Part shown: positions 23,385 to 33,609 of the stretch, piece by piece
Position numbering within the stretch: position 1 is the stretch's first letter
How the letters are laid out: the number at the start of each line of letters is the position of its first letter
Source of the DNA: T1Sed10-7 sp047921175
Lineage (GTDB): Bacteria; Actinomycetota; Nitriliruptoria; Nitriliruptorales; Nitriliruptoraceae
Direction of reading: 5' to 3'
Assembly (NCBI GenBank): GCA_047921175.1
Contig: JBLRWQ010000027.1
Coordinates: 1 to 37,749, forward strand
Length of the DNA stretch: 37,749 nucleotides
Notes under the pieces: model-generated
The model's input: only the letters and a program-made list of their open reading frames with translations
What the model was told of the DNA's origin: nothing
The model's database searches: none
Translations under genes and position numbers: made by a program

Positions 23385-23813
23385 TCAGCGCTCCGTGGTG
23401 AGCTCGCTGCCGGTCCCGACCGCGATCCTGAGCTGCTGCTTGCGCAGGGAGATGAGCTGGATCTCGACGTTGCGCACGGTGCCCGCCGCGAGCCGCTTAC
23501 GGATGCGGTCCGCCTTGGCCCGGGCCCGTTCGACGTCGATGTCCTCCGCCCGCTCGGCGATGTCGGACAGCACGATGACCTTGCCGTCGTCGCCGACGAA
23601 GAGCACGCCACGGTGGACCGCGATGCGCTCCTTGGTGCCGTCCGCCAGGGTGACCCGCAGCGGTCCGACGTCCAGCGCGACCAGCGCCGGCGCGTGGCCG
23701 GGCAGGATGCCGATCTCACCCTCGACCGCACGGGCGTACAGCTCCCGGGCATCGCCCGAGAGCACGTTGGCCTCCGCGGAGACCACCTCGACGTGCATCG
23801 TGGCGTCGGACAT
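23385..23813 (-). CDS. atpC: ATP synthase F1 subunit epsilon
   Basis: 142-residue epsilon subunit of the central stalk; it couples c-ring rotation to F1 and can inhibit ATP hydrolysis. The N-terminal beta-sandwich (MHVEVVSAEANVLSGDA, GEIGILPGHAPALVAL) and the two-helix C-terminal domain (ERARAKADRIRKRL) are visible. The ATG at 23813 shares one base with the atpD stop (TGATG), so translation is coupled. It is the last gene of the atp operon before murA. Confidence 0.96.
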   Translation of the reverse strand: MSDATMHVEVVSAEANVLSGDARELYARAVEGEIGILPGHAPALVALDVGPLRVTLADGTKERIAVHRGVLFVGDDGKVIVLSDIAERAEDIDVERARAKADRIRKRLAAGTVRNVEIQLISLRKQQLRIAVGTGSELTTER

Positions 23814-25231
23814 CAGCGCGCCAGCTCCCCGGCCTTGCGCTGGACGTCGGTGACGTCACCGGCGTACAGGAACGCCTGCTCGGGGACGTCGTCGAGCTCG
23901 CCGTCGACCAGTGCCTTGAAGCCCTCGATCGTGTCCTGGATGCCGACGTAGACGCCCGGGTTCCCGGTGAACTGCTCGGCGACGTAGAAGTTCTGGGAGA
24001 AGAACCGCTGGGCCTTGCGCGCCCGGGACACCACGACCTTGTCCTCCTCGGACAGCTCGTCGATCCCGAGGATGGCGATGATGTCCTGCAGGTCCTTGTA
24101 GCGCTGCAGCACCTCCTGCACCCCGGTGGCGACGTCGTAGTGCTCCTGCCCCACGATCGCGGGGTCGAGGATCCGCGAGGTGGAGTCGAGCGGGTCGACC
24201 GCCGGGTAGATGCCGAGCGAGGCGATGTCCCGGCTGAGCACGGTCTGCGCGTCGAGGTGGGCGAAGGTGGTGTGCGGCGCCGGGTCGGTGATGTCGTCGG
24301 CGGGCACGTACACGGCCTGCAGCGAGGTGATCGACCGCCCCTTGGTCGAGGTGATCCGCTCCTGGAGCTGGCCCATCTCGTTGCTCAGCGTCGGCTGGTA
24401 GCCGACCGCCGAGGGCATGCGGCCGAGCAGCGTGGAGACCTCCGAACCGGCCTGCACGAACCGGAACACGTTGTCGATGAACAGCAGCACGTCCTGGTGC
24501 ATCTCGTCGCGGAAGTACTCCGCCATGGTCAGGGCGGACAGGGCGACGCGCAGCCGTACGCCCGGCGGCTCGTCCATCTGCCCGTAGACGAGCGCCGCCT
24601 TCTCGAGGACGCCGGACTCCTCCATCTCGAGCTTGAGGTCGGTGCCCTCACGGGTCCGCTCCCCCACCCCGGCGAACACCGACACGCCACCGTGCTGCTG
24701 GGCGACCCGGTTGATCATCTCCTGGATGACGACGGTCTTGCCCACGCCGGCGCCGCCGAACATGCCGATCTTGCCCCCCTGCACGTAGGGCTCGATGAGG
24801 TCGATGATCTTGATACCGGTCTCGAACATCACCGACTGCGGCTCGAGCTCATCGAACGGCGGCGGGTCACGGTGGATCGGCCAGCGGGTATCGGCCTGGA
24901 TCTGGGAGGCGTCGACGTCGAGGGGCTCGCCGAGCACGTTGTAGATGTGGCCCAGGGTGCCGGGGCCGACCGGCACGGTGATCGGGCTGCCGGTGTTGAC
25001 CACCGACGCGCCGCGGACCACACCGTCGGTCGGCTGCATGCAGACGGCGCGGACGCGCCGGTCGCCGAGGTGCTGGGCGACCTCGGCGGTGATGACCTGG
25101 CGGCGCCCCTGCTCCTCACGCTCGAAGGTCAGCGCGGTGTTGATGTCGGGCAGGTCCCCGGGGGGGAACTCGACGTCGACGACCGGGCCGATGACGCGGA
25201 TGATGCGGCCGTCGGCGGATGCGGTGGCCAT
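23813..25231 (-). CDS. atpD: ATP synthase F1 subunit beta
   Basis: 472-residue catalytic subunit. Walker A GGAGVGKTV, the GERTREG segment with the catalytic Glu region, Walker B ALTMAEYFRDE...VLLFIDN and the DELSEED motif near the C-terminus are all intact. It forms the alpha3beta3 hexamer with AtpA in the cytosol. The ATG at 25231 has AAGGAG at 6 bases. A 98-base gap separates it from atpG; nothing is recognised there. Confidence 0.98.
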   Translation of the reverse strand: MATASADGRIIRVIGPVVDVEFPPGDLPDINTALTFEREEQGRRQVITAEVAQHLGDRRVRAVCMQPTDGVVRGASVVNTGSPITVPVGPGTLGHIYNVLGEPLDVDASQIQADTRWPIHRDPPPFDELEPQSVMFETGIKIIDLIEPYVQGGKIGMFGGAGVGKTVVIQEMINRVAQQHGGVSVFAGVGERTREGTDLKLEMEESGVLEKAALVYGQMDEPPGVRLRVALSALTMAEYFRDEMHQDVLLFIDNVFRFVQAGSEVSTLLGRMPSAVGYQPTLSNEMGQLQERITSTKGRSITSLQAVYVPADDITDPAPHTTFAHLDAQTVLSRDIASLGIYPAVDPLDSTSRILDPAIVGQEHYDVATGVQEVLQRYKDLQDIIAILGIDELSEEDKVVVSRARKAQRFFSQNFYVAEQFTGNPGVYVGIQDTIEGFKALVDGELDDVPEQAFLYAGDVTDVQRKAGELAR

Positions 25232-25329
25232 GGGCGGCTCCTTGGGCGTGCGCGTCGCCGGGGCGTGGGGTCCGGCGGGGCTCGTGCTGCGGTGGGTGAT
25301 GGATGGTCGTGTGGCCGGTCGGGTCGCGG

Positions 25330-26211
25330 TCAGTCGCCGAGTGCTTCGGCGCCACCGACGATCTCGGAGATCTCGGTGGTGATCTGCTCCTGGCGGGCCT
25401 GGTTCATGATCCGCGACAGGTTGGCCGCGACCTCCTTGGCGTTGTCGGTCGCGGCCTTCATCGCGCGCTGCCGGCTGGCGTGCTCCGAGGCGGAGGACTC
25501 CAGCAGGCCGTGGAAGACCTTGGCCTCCACGTAGCGGGGGATCAGGCTGTCGAGCAGGGAGGCCTGGTCGGGCTCGAAGATGAACTCGGGGTCGAAGTCG
25601 GCGCTCCCGCCCTCGAACTCGGTCGGCTTGACGGGCAGCAGCTCCATGCGGACCGGGGTCTGGGTGAGCGAGCTCCGGAAGTCGGTGTAGACCAGCCAGA
25701 CCCGGTCGAGCTCGCCGGCGCGGTACCGGCTCATGACGGTCTCGGCGATGTCGCCGGCCTCGTCGATCTCCGGCGTGTCGGCGACGCCCTCCCAGACCTC
25801 CACGGCACGTCGGCCCCGGTAGGCGAAGTAGCCCGCGCCCTTCTTGCCGACCACGTACAGGTCGACCTGGCGGCCCTTGCCTTCCTCCTCGGCGATGGTG
25901 CGCTCCGCGGCCTTGAGCACGTTGGCGTTGTAGGCACCGGCCAGCCCGCGGTCGGAGGTGTTGACGAGCACCGCGACGTGCTGGATCTCGCGTTGGACGA
26001 GCAGGGGGTGGGCGCGCACCTCGTTGGAGACGGCCAGCCCGCGGATGATGTCGTGGATGCCCTCGGCGTAGGGCCGGGCGGCACGGACACGTGCCTGGGC
26101 CTTCAGGATGCGCGAGGCCGCGATCATCTCCATGGCACGCGTGATCTTCTGCGTGCTCTGGACCGACTTGATCCGTCGCTTCAGCTGACGGATCTGACCG
26201 CTACCTGCCAC
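25330..26211 (-). CDS. atpG: ATP synthase F1 subunit gamma
   Basis: 293-residue rotor shaft. The N-terminal coiled-coil helix with IKSVQSTQKITRAMEMIAASR and the C-terminal helix ERTRQRAMKAATDNAKEVA-like region (ASRQRAMKAATDNAKEV, LSRIMNQARQEQITTEISEIVGGAEAL) are conserved. The GTG at 26211 has AAGGAGG 5 bases upstream. An actinobacterial-type extra stretch (about 195-220: ELLPVKPTEFEGGSADFDPEF) is present. Located between atpA and atpD as usual. Confidence 0.97.
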   Translation of the reverse strand: MAGSGQIRQLKRRIKSVQSTQKITRAMEMIAASRILKAQARVRAARPYAEGIHDIIRGLAVSNEVRAHPLLVQREIQHVAVLVNTSDRGLAGAYNANVLKAAERTIAEEEGKGRQVDLYVVGKKGAGYFAYRGRRAVEVWEGVADTPEIDEAGDIAETVMSRYRAGELDRVWLVYTDFRSSLTQTPVRMELLPVKPTEFEGGSADFDPEFIFEPDQASLLDSLIPRYVEAKVFHGLLESSASEHASRQRAMKAATDNAKEVAANLSRIMNQARQEQITTEISEIVGGAEALGD

Positions 26212-26277
26212 GTCTGCCTCCTTGCGAGCGGATCGCCGCCCGCTCGGGCTCGGGGCCGCGACCCCGGAGCCCGGTGC

Positions 26278-27888
<1,611 letters not shown>

Positions 27889-27946
27889 CGTGTGCTTCCT
27901 CGTCCTCGCCCGCGGTCCGGGGCGGTCTACGGGATGTCGTGTGGGC

Positions 27947-28474
27947 CTAGAGCCCGACGCGGGTACGCAGGTCGGAGATGCGGCGCAGCAGGGAGCCGTC
28001 GATGACCGTGTCGCCGACGGTGGCACGCACGCCACCGACGACCGTCTCGTCGACGACGAACCGCACGTCCAGCTCGCGGCCCGTCGCGCGCTCCAGTGCG
28101 GCGGTGAGCGCCGCGCGGCGGGCCTCGTCGAGCGGGACGGCCACCGCGACCTCGGCCACGACCCGGTCGGAGTCGGCCAGCTCCCGCATCGCCGCGACGA
28201 TCACGCCGAGCTCGGTGATCCGCTCCGCGGCCAGCACCATCGCGAGCGCGGTCCGGGTCGCCGGGTGTGCCGCGGCCAGGAGCTCGCCGTCGACCGCCCC
28301 CAGACGACGGCCCAGCGGCACCTGCTGGTCGCTCAGCACCGTGCGCAGCTCGTCGCTGCCGTCGAGGGCTCGGGCCACGGCGTCGAGCTCGCGCTCGACG
28401 ACCTCGGTGGCGCCCTCCGCCTCGGCGACGGCCAGCGCGGCGCGGGCGTAGGCGCGGGTGTGCTCGTGGTTCAC
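27947..28474 (-). CDS. atpH: ATP synthase subunit delta
   Basis: 175-residue peripheral-stalk subunit that ties b to the top of alpha3beta3. Seen: N-terminal helical bundle (RAYARAALAVAEAEG), the ERITELGVIVAAM segment and the C-terminal IGSLLRRISDLR-like end (DTVIDGSLLRRISDLRTRVG), typical of OSCP/delta. Normal length; unlike the mycobacterial case it is not fused to b. The GTG at 28474 follows GAGG at 6-7 bases and lies 8 bases after the atpF stop. Confidence 0.95.
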   Translation of the reverse strand: MNHEHTRAYARAALAVAEAEGATEVVERELDAVARALDGSDELRTVLSDQQVPLGRRLGAVDGELLAAAHPATRTALAMVLAAERITELGVIVAAMRELADSDRVVAEVAVAVPLDEARRAALTAALERATGRELDVRFVVDETVVGGVRATVGDTVIDGSLLRRISDLRTRVGL

Positions 28475-28482
28475 GGCGGGCC

Positions 28483-29016
28483 TCAGTTCTGGCTCGACAG
28501 CTGGGCGATGTACTCGTCGACCAACGCCTCGTGGGTGGCGCCGTCCAGCTCACGCTCCACGATGCGGGAGGCCAGCTCGACGGACAGCGACCCGACCTGG
28601 CCACGCAGCTCGGACAGCACGCGCTCCCGGTCGGCCGCGACCGTGGCCTCGGCACGCTCCAGGATCTGCGCCGCCTCGGCCTCGGCCCGGGAGCGGGCCT
28701 CCTCGCGGAGCGCATCGGCCGCGGCCCTGGCCTCGGCGATGATGCGGTCGGCCTCACCGCGGGCATCGGCGAGCGAGGCCTCGTAGTCGGCCTTCGACGC
28801 CTCGGCCTCCAGCAGCTTGGCGTCCGCCGCCTCCATCTTCCCCTGGATCGCGGCGGCCCGCTCCTCCAGGGTCTCGTTGAGCTTCGGGAAGACGAACCTG
28901 AACATCCCGAGCAGCAGGATGAGGAAGGCCACCGAGCCCCAGATGAGCTCGGACCAGTCGGGCAACAGGGCGATACCGCCCGCGCCCTCGGCGGCGAGCA
29001 GGGTGATCTGGCTCAT
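28483..29016 (-). CDS. atpF: ATP synthase Fo subunit b
   Basis: 177-residue stator subunit. One membrane helix about 23-45 (LIWGSVAFLILLLGMFRFVFPKL), then a long charged, Ala-rich coiled coil (46-160) that runs up the side of F1. ATG at 29016. It sits between atpE and atpH as in most bacteria. No second b or b' gene is present. Confidence 0.96.
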   Translation of the reverse strand: MSQITLLAAEGAGGIALLPDWSELIWGSVAFLILLLGMFRFVFPKLNETLEERAAAIQGKMEAADAKLLEAEASKADYEASLADARGEADRIIAEARAAADALREEARSRAEAEAAQILERAEATVAADRERVLSELRGQVGSLSVELASRIVERELDGATHEALVDEYIAQLSSQN

Positions 29017-29053
29017 GATGGTCCCTCGCGTCGCGGGGTCGTCGTGGGGGGGG

Positions 29054-29257
29054 CTACAGCGCGAAGGCGAGGACGAAGGCCAGCAGCGCGAGTGCCTCGA
29101 CCACGGCCACGCCGATGAACATCGTCGTGCGGACCATGCCGGCGGCCTCGGGCTGGCGGGCCATGGACTCGATGGCCTTCGAGATCAGCATGCCCAGCCC
29201 GATCGCGGGGCCGAGCGTGGCCAGGCCGTAGCCGAGGACGTTGAGTGAGCCTTCCAT
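29054..29257 (-). CDS. atpE: ATP synthase Fo subunit c
   Basis: 67-residue proteolipid of the rotor ring, on the short side for the family. Two membrane helices (about 7-31 and 41-66) join at the RQP loop (34-36). The ion-binding carboxylate is Glu54 in VVEALALLAF. The residue after it is Ala, and there is no Gln/Ser-Thr set of Na+ types, so proton use is inferred. The ATG at 29257 has AGGAGG 6 bases upstream, a strong site fitting the high copy of this subunit. The stop is TAG. An overlapping longer frame runs through atpB antisense to its meaning and is ignored. Confidence 0.95.
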   Translation of the reverse strand: MEGSLNVLGYGLATLGPAIGLGMLISKAIESMARQPEAAGMVRTTMFIGVAVVEALALLAFVLAFAL

Positions 29258-29343
29258 GGGTTCCCTCCTGGGAGCGGCACCGGTCGGTACCGCGGGGTAC
29301 GAGATGGGGTGGTTCCAGGTCGTGGTGACCGACCGGCGGTCGA

Positions 29344-30159
29344 TCAGTGGTGCGCCTCCATCGAGGAGCTGATGTAGACGGCGGTGAGCATCGTGAAGAT
29401 GTAGGCCTGCAGGGCGATGATGAAGAACTCGAAGGCGAACACGATCGGGGACAGCAGCAGGGCGAAGCCACCGACCGTCCAACCCACCGGCATCGAGGGC
29501 AGGAAGACGTGGATCGTCACGAGCGTGATGACCACGAGGATGTGTCCGGCGACCATGTTGGCGAAGAGCCGGATCGCCAGGGTGAACGGCCGCAGCACGA
29601 AGTTCGACAGCAGCTCGATCGGGGTCAGGATGATCAACAGCGCCTTGGGGACCCCGGGCGGGAAGAGGACCCCGCCGAAGTAGTGCCCGAACCCCTGCTC
29701 CTTGATGCCGACGCCGACGTAGACCAGCCAGGACAGCAGGGCGAGGAAGAGCGGCCAGGCGATGCGCGAGGTCGGCGGCATCATGAACAGCGGGAAGATC
29801 TTCGCGAAGTTCAGGGCGAAGATGGCGACGAAGAAGGTCGTCAGCAGCGGCACGAAGCGGGTGCCCTTGGGCCCGATGATCTCCAGCGCGATGGTGCGGT
29901 TGAAGTCGACGATCATCTCGAGGAAGGCCTGGAAGCGGCCAGGCACGACCTTGGCGTCGCGGGTACCGAGGAAGAAGGCGAGCCCGACCACGGCGGTCAT
30001 GATCCAGGCGATCACGATGGTCCGGTTGACCCCGAGCGAGACCCCGAACAGCTCGAGGTCCTCGAACAGGAAGGGCGGGAACTCGAACAGCGCGTTGATG
30101 GGATCGAGGACGCCCTCGAACTCCCCGCCCCACTCGGCGGCAGCTAGCACGTTGGTCAC
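29344..30159 (-). CDS. atpB: ATP synthase Fo subunit a
   Basis: 271-residue membrane subunit with half-channels for protons. About six helices. The essential Arg lies in LAIRLFANMVAGH, and the last helices carry EFFIIALQAYIFTMLTAVYIS, the usual partner segment. GTG at 30159, 5 bases after the stop of the preceding atpI-like gene. An 86-base gap to atpE holds its ribosome site only. Confidence 0.97.
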   Translation of the reverse strand: MTNVLAAAEWGGEFEGVLDPINALFEFPPFLFEDLELFGVSLGVNRTIVIAWIMTAVVGLAFFLGTRDAKVVPGRFQAFLEMIVDFNRTIALEIIGPKGTRFVPLLTTFFVAIFALNFAKIFPLFMMPPTSRIAWPLFLALLSWLVYVGVGIKEQGFGHYFGGVLFPPGVPKALLIILTPIELLSNFVLRPFTLAIRLFANMVAGHILVVITLVTIHVFLPSMPVGWTVGGFALLLSPIVFAFEFFIIALQAYIFTMLTAVYISSSMEAHH

Positions 30160-30164
30160 GGCAG

Positions 30165-30635
30165 TCAGCTCCGTGTGTCGTGTGCGAGCGCCGACGGCCG
30201 GGTGGCCGCGGCGTCGACCCAGAACAGGCGCGGCAGGCGCGCGAGCAGCCGCAGTTCGACCGCGAGCGTCACCGCGATCGCGATCGCGGTGGCGGCGGCG
30301 AGGCTGCGGGCGTGGATGGAGGGCACGCCGCTGAGGGCGGACAGGGCCGCGAGGTAGAGCGGCAGCCGCACGGCGGCACCCGCGACCTGCAGGCCGATGC
30401 CCGCGTCCCGTCGCCGCGCCGCGACGTAGGCGAGCGTGGCCGTGGAGCCGCCGAACAGCACGAGCACCAGCGCGGCGCCGGCCAGCGCGCCGAGCGCGCC
30501 GTCGAGGCCCACGACCAGCCCGGCCACGATGGCGACCGGCACGGCCGTGCCGCTCACACCGAGCAGGGCCGCGCGCACCAGCCGCAGCTCGTCGTCGGCC
30601 CGTCGGTCCGGGACCGCTGCGCCCTCAGCCGACAC
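30165..30635 (-). CDS. AtpI-like small membrane protein (ATP synthase operon protein I type)
   Basis: 156 residues with four predicted membrane helices (about 23-45, 50-70, 85-103, 115-135). Position right before atpB and helix count match the AtpI/'ATP synthase protein I' group, which helps c-ring assembly in some bacteria; sequence identity to that group is too low to name it firmly. The GTG at 30635 is chosen: GAGGT precedes it by 5 bases and it overlaps the atpZ-like stop by 11 bases. The C-terminal 20 residues are polar. Confidence 0.75.
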   Translation of the reverse strand: MSAEGAAVPDRRADDELRLVRAALLGVSGTAVPVAIVAGLVVGLDGALGALAGAALVLVLFGGSTATLAYVAARRRDAGIGLQVAGAAVRLPLYLAALSALSGVPSIHARSLAAATAIAIAVTLAVELRLLARLPRLFWVDAAATRPSALAHDTRS

Positions 30636-30966
30636 GGTCGACCTCTTGGCCGCGCGCGTGCGCGGCGTCCGCCGCCGTGGCGGCACGCTCCTCGGCGTCC
30701 ATGCGCTGCGAGCGCAGCCAGACCAGGTAGAGGCCCGCCGCGTAGCCGACCAGCGCCCCGAGCACCAGGAAGACCGGGCGCGTGCCGATGGCCCGGTCCA
30801 CGAGCCAGCCGGCGCCACCCCAGACCACGATCGCGGCCAGGAGCTCGACCTGCATCATGTAGGCGTGGTCCATGCCGCGGAACAGCGCTGCGTTGCCCGA
30901 CCCGGACATCACGCCTGCCGTCGCCGGAGGCGGCGGTGCAGGCGTCGACAGGTCGGGCGAGGGCAT
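30625..30966 (-). CDS. AtpZ-family protein (AtpZ/AtpI)
   Basis: 113 residues, two membrane helices (about 39-56 and 62-80) around the short GWLVDRAIGTRPVFLVLGALVGYAAG segment; the D-xx-x-GT-x-P turn is typical of AtpZ. AtpZ proteins interact with Fo and have been proposed to move Mg2+/Ca2+. First gene of the atp operon. The ATG at 30966 is preferred (GGGAG 8 bases upstream); ATG 30909 is an alternative that removes a 19-residue Pro-rich head. The C-terminus is charged and cytosolic. Confidence 0.75.
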   Translation of the reverse strand: MPSPDLSTPAPPPPATAGVMSGSGNAALFRGMDHAYMMQVELLAAIVVWGGAGWLVDRAIGTRPVFLVLGALVGYAAGLYLVWLRSQRMDAEERAATAADAAHARGQEVDRVG

Positions 30967-31033
30967 GCAGCGTGCTCCCGTGGGTCGCAGCGGTGCGCAG
31001 CGTCGGAAAGGTCCAAGGGCCCTAGGAGCCGGG

Positions 31034-31063
31034 ACGCTAGCAAGGTCCCTCCCGCACCGCCAA
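31034..31063 (-). promoter_or_regulatory. Candidate promoter of the ATP synthase operon
   Basis: On the minus strand -35 TTGGCG (31058-31063), 18-base spacer, -10 TAGCGT (31034-31039). The start of transcription would be near 31027, about 60 bases before the atpZ-like ATG. It lies in the 166-base gap after wecA, the only sizeable gap in this part of the cluster. Confidence 0.5.
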
Positions 31064-31132
31064 AGGCACCGGTGCAGCGGCGGGCGGGGTGGCGTCGTTG
31101 GCCGTGGCGCTCGGCCGACCGTCGCGGGCCGG

Positions 31133-32281
31133 TCACCGGACCTGACGATCGGTCTCGGGCAGCTCGGCCTCGCCCGCCTCACGACGGGCATCCCGGCGCC
31201 GGTCGGTGCTGCTCAGCGCGACGAGCACGACGCCGAGCGCACCGGCGACCAGGAGCCAGGGGACGAGGCGCTCCACGGGGAGGAACGAGGGGCCCACCGA
31301 GCCGAAGGCCACCACCGCCGACCAGTAGTAGAGGATCACGACCGCGCGCCGGTGGGAGTGCCCGAACGCGAGCAGGAGGTGGTGCAGGTGGCCACGGTCG
31401 CCCGCGGTGACCGGCCGCCGCGCGACCAGCCGTCGCACCACCGCGAAGGCGGTGTCCAGGAAGGGCACCGCCAGGACCAGCACCGGTACCAGCAGGGGGA
31501 TCGAGCCGACGAAGTCGGTGCTGGTCGGCGCAGCGGTCCGCCCCACGTGCGAGATCATCGCGACACCGAGCAGGAGCCCCAGCAGCTGCGAGCCCGTGTC
31601 CCCCATGTACAGCCGGGCCGGGTACCAGTTGTGGACCAGGAAGCCCAGGCTGATCCCGAGCACGATCGCCACCACGAGCGTCGAGGAGGTGGGGATCGAC
31701 GGCGTCAACCCGCTGGGCTGCGACCGGACCGCGAAGGCGAAGAAGGCGACGGCCGCGATCGCCGCGACCCCGGCGGCCAGACCGTCGAGCCCGTCGATCA
31801 GGTTGACCGCGTTGATCATGGCCACGAGCGCGAGCACCGTCAGGACCAACCCGAGGTCGCTGGACAGGGCGACGACCTCGAGCCCCGGTACCCAGAAGTG
31901 CACCAGCTGGACCCCGAACAGGACCACGCCGAGTGCGGCGACGATCTGACCGGCCAGCTTGACCGGCGGGGGCAGGGGCCGGATGTCGTCGACGATGCCG
32001 AGCGCGGTGATGAGCACCACGCCGACCAGCAGCGCCAACGGCTCGGAGGTCGACGCGAACAGCCCGGAGAAGGTCGGCAGCACGGCCGCCAACCCGAGCG
32101 CCAGCAGGGCCCCCACCGCCATCGCGGTGCCCCCGAGGCTCGGCACCGCCACCTCACGCCGGCGCCACGGCTCCGGTGGACGCGAGACCACCCCGAAACG
32201 CTTGGCGACCGCGGCGACCAGGGGGCAGAGCACCGCGGTCACGACCGCGGCCAGGAGCGCGACGCCGAGGTGGTCGACCAC
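31133..32281 (-). CDS. wecA: Undecaprenyl-phosphate sugar-1-phosphate transferase (WecA/Rfe family)
   Basis: 382-residue polytopic enzyme (about ten helices) of the MraY/WecA family that links a sugar-1-phosphate, usually GlcNAc-1-P, to the C55 (or C50) lipid carrier, starting cell-wall glycopolymers such as the arabinogalactan linker in mycobacteria. Motifs: GIVDDI (Asp-Asp), NLIDGLDGLA, MGDTGS and HLHHLLL (WecA-type His motif rather than MraY). The GTG at 32281 is one base from the glyA stop. Its location between glyA and the atp operon matches that of rfe/wecA in other actinobacteria (from memory). The C-terminal 25 residues are charged and cytosolic. Sugar specificity is inferred. Confidence 0.93.
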   Translation of the reverse strand: MVDHLGVALLAAVVTAVLCPLVAAVAKRFGVVSRPPEPWRRREVAVPSLGGTAMAVGALLALGLAAVLPTFSGLFASTSEPLALLVGVVLITALGIVDDIRPLPPPVKLAGQIVAALGVVLFGVQLVHFWVPGLEVVALSSDLGLVLTVLALVAMINAVNLIDGLDGLAAGVAAIAAVAFFAFAVRSQPSGLTPSIPTSSTLVVAIVLGISLGFLVHNWYPARLYMGDTGSQLLGLLLGVAMISHVGRTAAPTSTDFVGSIPLLVPVLVLAVPFLDTAFAVVRRLVARRPVTAGDRGHLHHLLLAFGHSHRRAVVILYYWSAVVAFGSVGPSFLPVERLVPWLLVAGALGVVLVALSSTDRRRDARREAGEAELPETDRQVR

Positions 32282-32282
32282 C

Positions 32283-33572
32283 TCAGCCCGCCGGTTCGAC
32301 GACCACGGGACCGGCCTCGGGGTAGGCGGGGAAGCGCGCGACGAGCTCGCCGATAGCGCCTCGGACCGCTGCGCGGTCCGCGTCGTTGCCGGTCAGGGCC
32401 CGGTCGAGCAGCCCCGCCACCTCCGTGAGCTGCTCGGGCCCCATGCCCTGGGTCGCGACGCACGAGGCACCGGCCCGGATGCCGGAGGCCACCGCGGGTG
32501 GGTTGGTGTCGAAGGGGATCGCGTTCTTGTTGAGCACGATGCCGGCCGCGTCCGCGCGTGCCTCGGCCTCGGCCCCGGTCAGGCCCTTGGTGGTCACGTC
32601 GGCGAGGAACAGGTGGGTGTCGGTCCCGCCTGCCACGAGCCGGTAGCCGCGCTCGATGAGCCCGTCACCGAGCGCCCGGATGTCGTCGAGGATGCGCTGG
32701 GCGTAGGCGGCGAAGGACGGGTCCATCGCCTCCTGCAGCGCGACCGCCTTCGCGGCGATCACGTGCTCGAGCGGTCCGCCCTGGGTGCCGGGGAAGACGG
32801 CCTTGTCGATGGGCTTCGCCCATCGCTCGTTGGTGAGGATGATGGCGCCGCGGGGCCCGCGCAGGGTCTTGTGGGTGGTGAAGGTGACGATGTCGCAGTA
32901 GGGCACCGGGTTCGGGTGCACCCCACCGGCGACCAGCCCGATGAAGTGGGCCGCGTCACACAGCAGCGCCGCGTCGACCTCGTCGGCGATCGCGCGGAAG
33001 GCGGCGAAGTCGAGCTGGCGGGTGTAGGCCGACCAGCCGGCGATGATCAGCTTCGGACGGTGCTCGAGCGCGAGCGCACGCACCTCGTCCATGTCGATCA
33101 CCTCGGTGTCCTGACGGACGCCGTAGGAGACCACGTCGAACCAGCGTCCCGAGAAGTTCAGCCGCATCCCGTGGGTGAGGTGGCCACCGTGCGGGAGCGA
33201 CATCGCGAGCACCTTCTCCCCCGGCTGGACGGTGGCGAAGTAGGCGGCGATGTTGGCGGACGCGCCCGAGTGGGGCTGCACGTTGGCATGGTCGGCCCCG
33301 AACAGCGCCTTGGCCCGGTCGATCGCGAGCTGCTCGATCGGGTCGATGACCTCCTCGCAACCGCCGTAGTAGCGCTTGCCCGGGTACCCCTCGGCGTACT
33401 TGTTGGTGAGCACGGAGCCCTGGGCGGCGAGCACCGCCGGCGAGGCGAAGTTCTCGCTCGCGATCAGCTGCAGCTTGGTGCGCTGGCGGTGCAGCTCGGC
33501 GAGCAGCCCGTCGGCGACCTCGGGGTCGGTGGCGCGCAGCTGGTCGAAGTCGGGACCCCAGAAGGTCGTCAC
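32283..33572 (-). CDS. glyA: Serine hydroxymethyltransferase
   Basis: 429-residue PLP enzyme converting serine and tetrahydrofolate to glycine and methylene-tetrahydrofolate. Seen: LIASENFASPAV, NKYAEGYPGKRYYGGCE, NVQPHSGASAN, DAAHFIGLVAGG, and the PLP lysine in TTHKTLRGPRG. Full family length. The GTG at 33572 has GAGAGG about 7 bases upstream. Downstream, wecA begins one base after the stop; upstream, sua5 ends 37 bases before, so the three are co-transcribed. Confidence 0.97.
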   Translation of the reverse strand: MTTFWGPDFDQLRATDPEVADGLLAELHRQRTKLQLIASENFASPAVLAAQGSVLTNKYAEGYPGKRYYGGCEEVIDPIEQLAIDRAKALFGADHANVQPHSGASANIAAYFATVQPGEKVLAMSLPHGGHLTHGMRLNFSGRWFDVVSYGVRQDTEVIDMDEVRALALEHRPKLIIAGWSAYTRQLDFAAFRAIADEVDAALLCDAAHFIGLVAGGVHPNPVPYCDIVTFTTHKTLRGPRGAIILTNERWAKPIDKAVFPGTQGGPLEHVIAAKAVALQEAMDPSFAAYAQRILDDIRALGDGLIERGYRLVAGGTDTHLFLADVTTKGLTGAEAEARADAAGIVLNKNAIPFDTNPPAVASGIRAGASCVATQGMGPEQLTEVAGLLDRALTGNDADRAAVRGAIGELVARFPAYPEAGPVVVEPAG

Positions 33573-33609
33573 CGTGTGGCCTCTCGGTCGATCCGGGTGC
33601 AGCGGTCGG

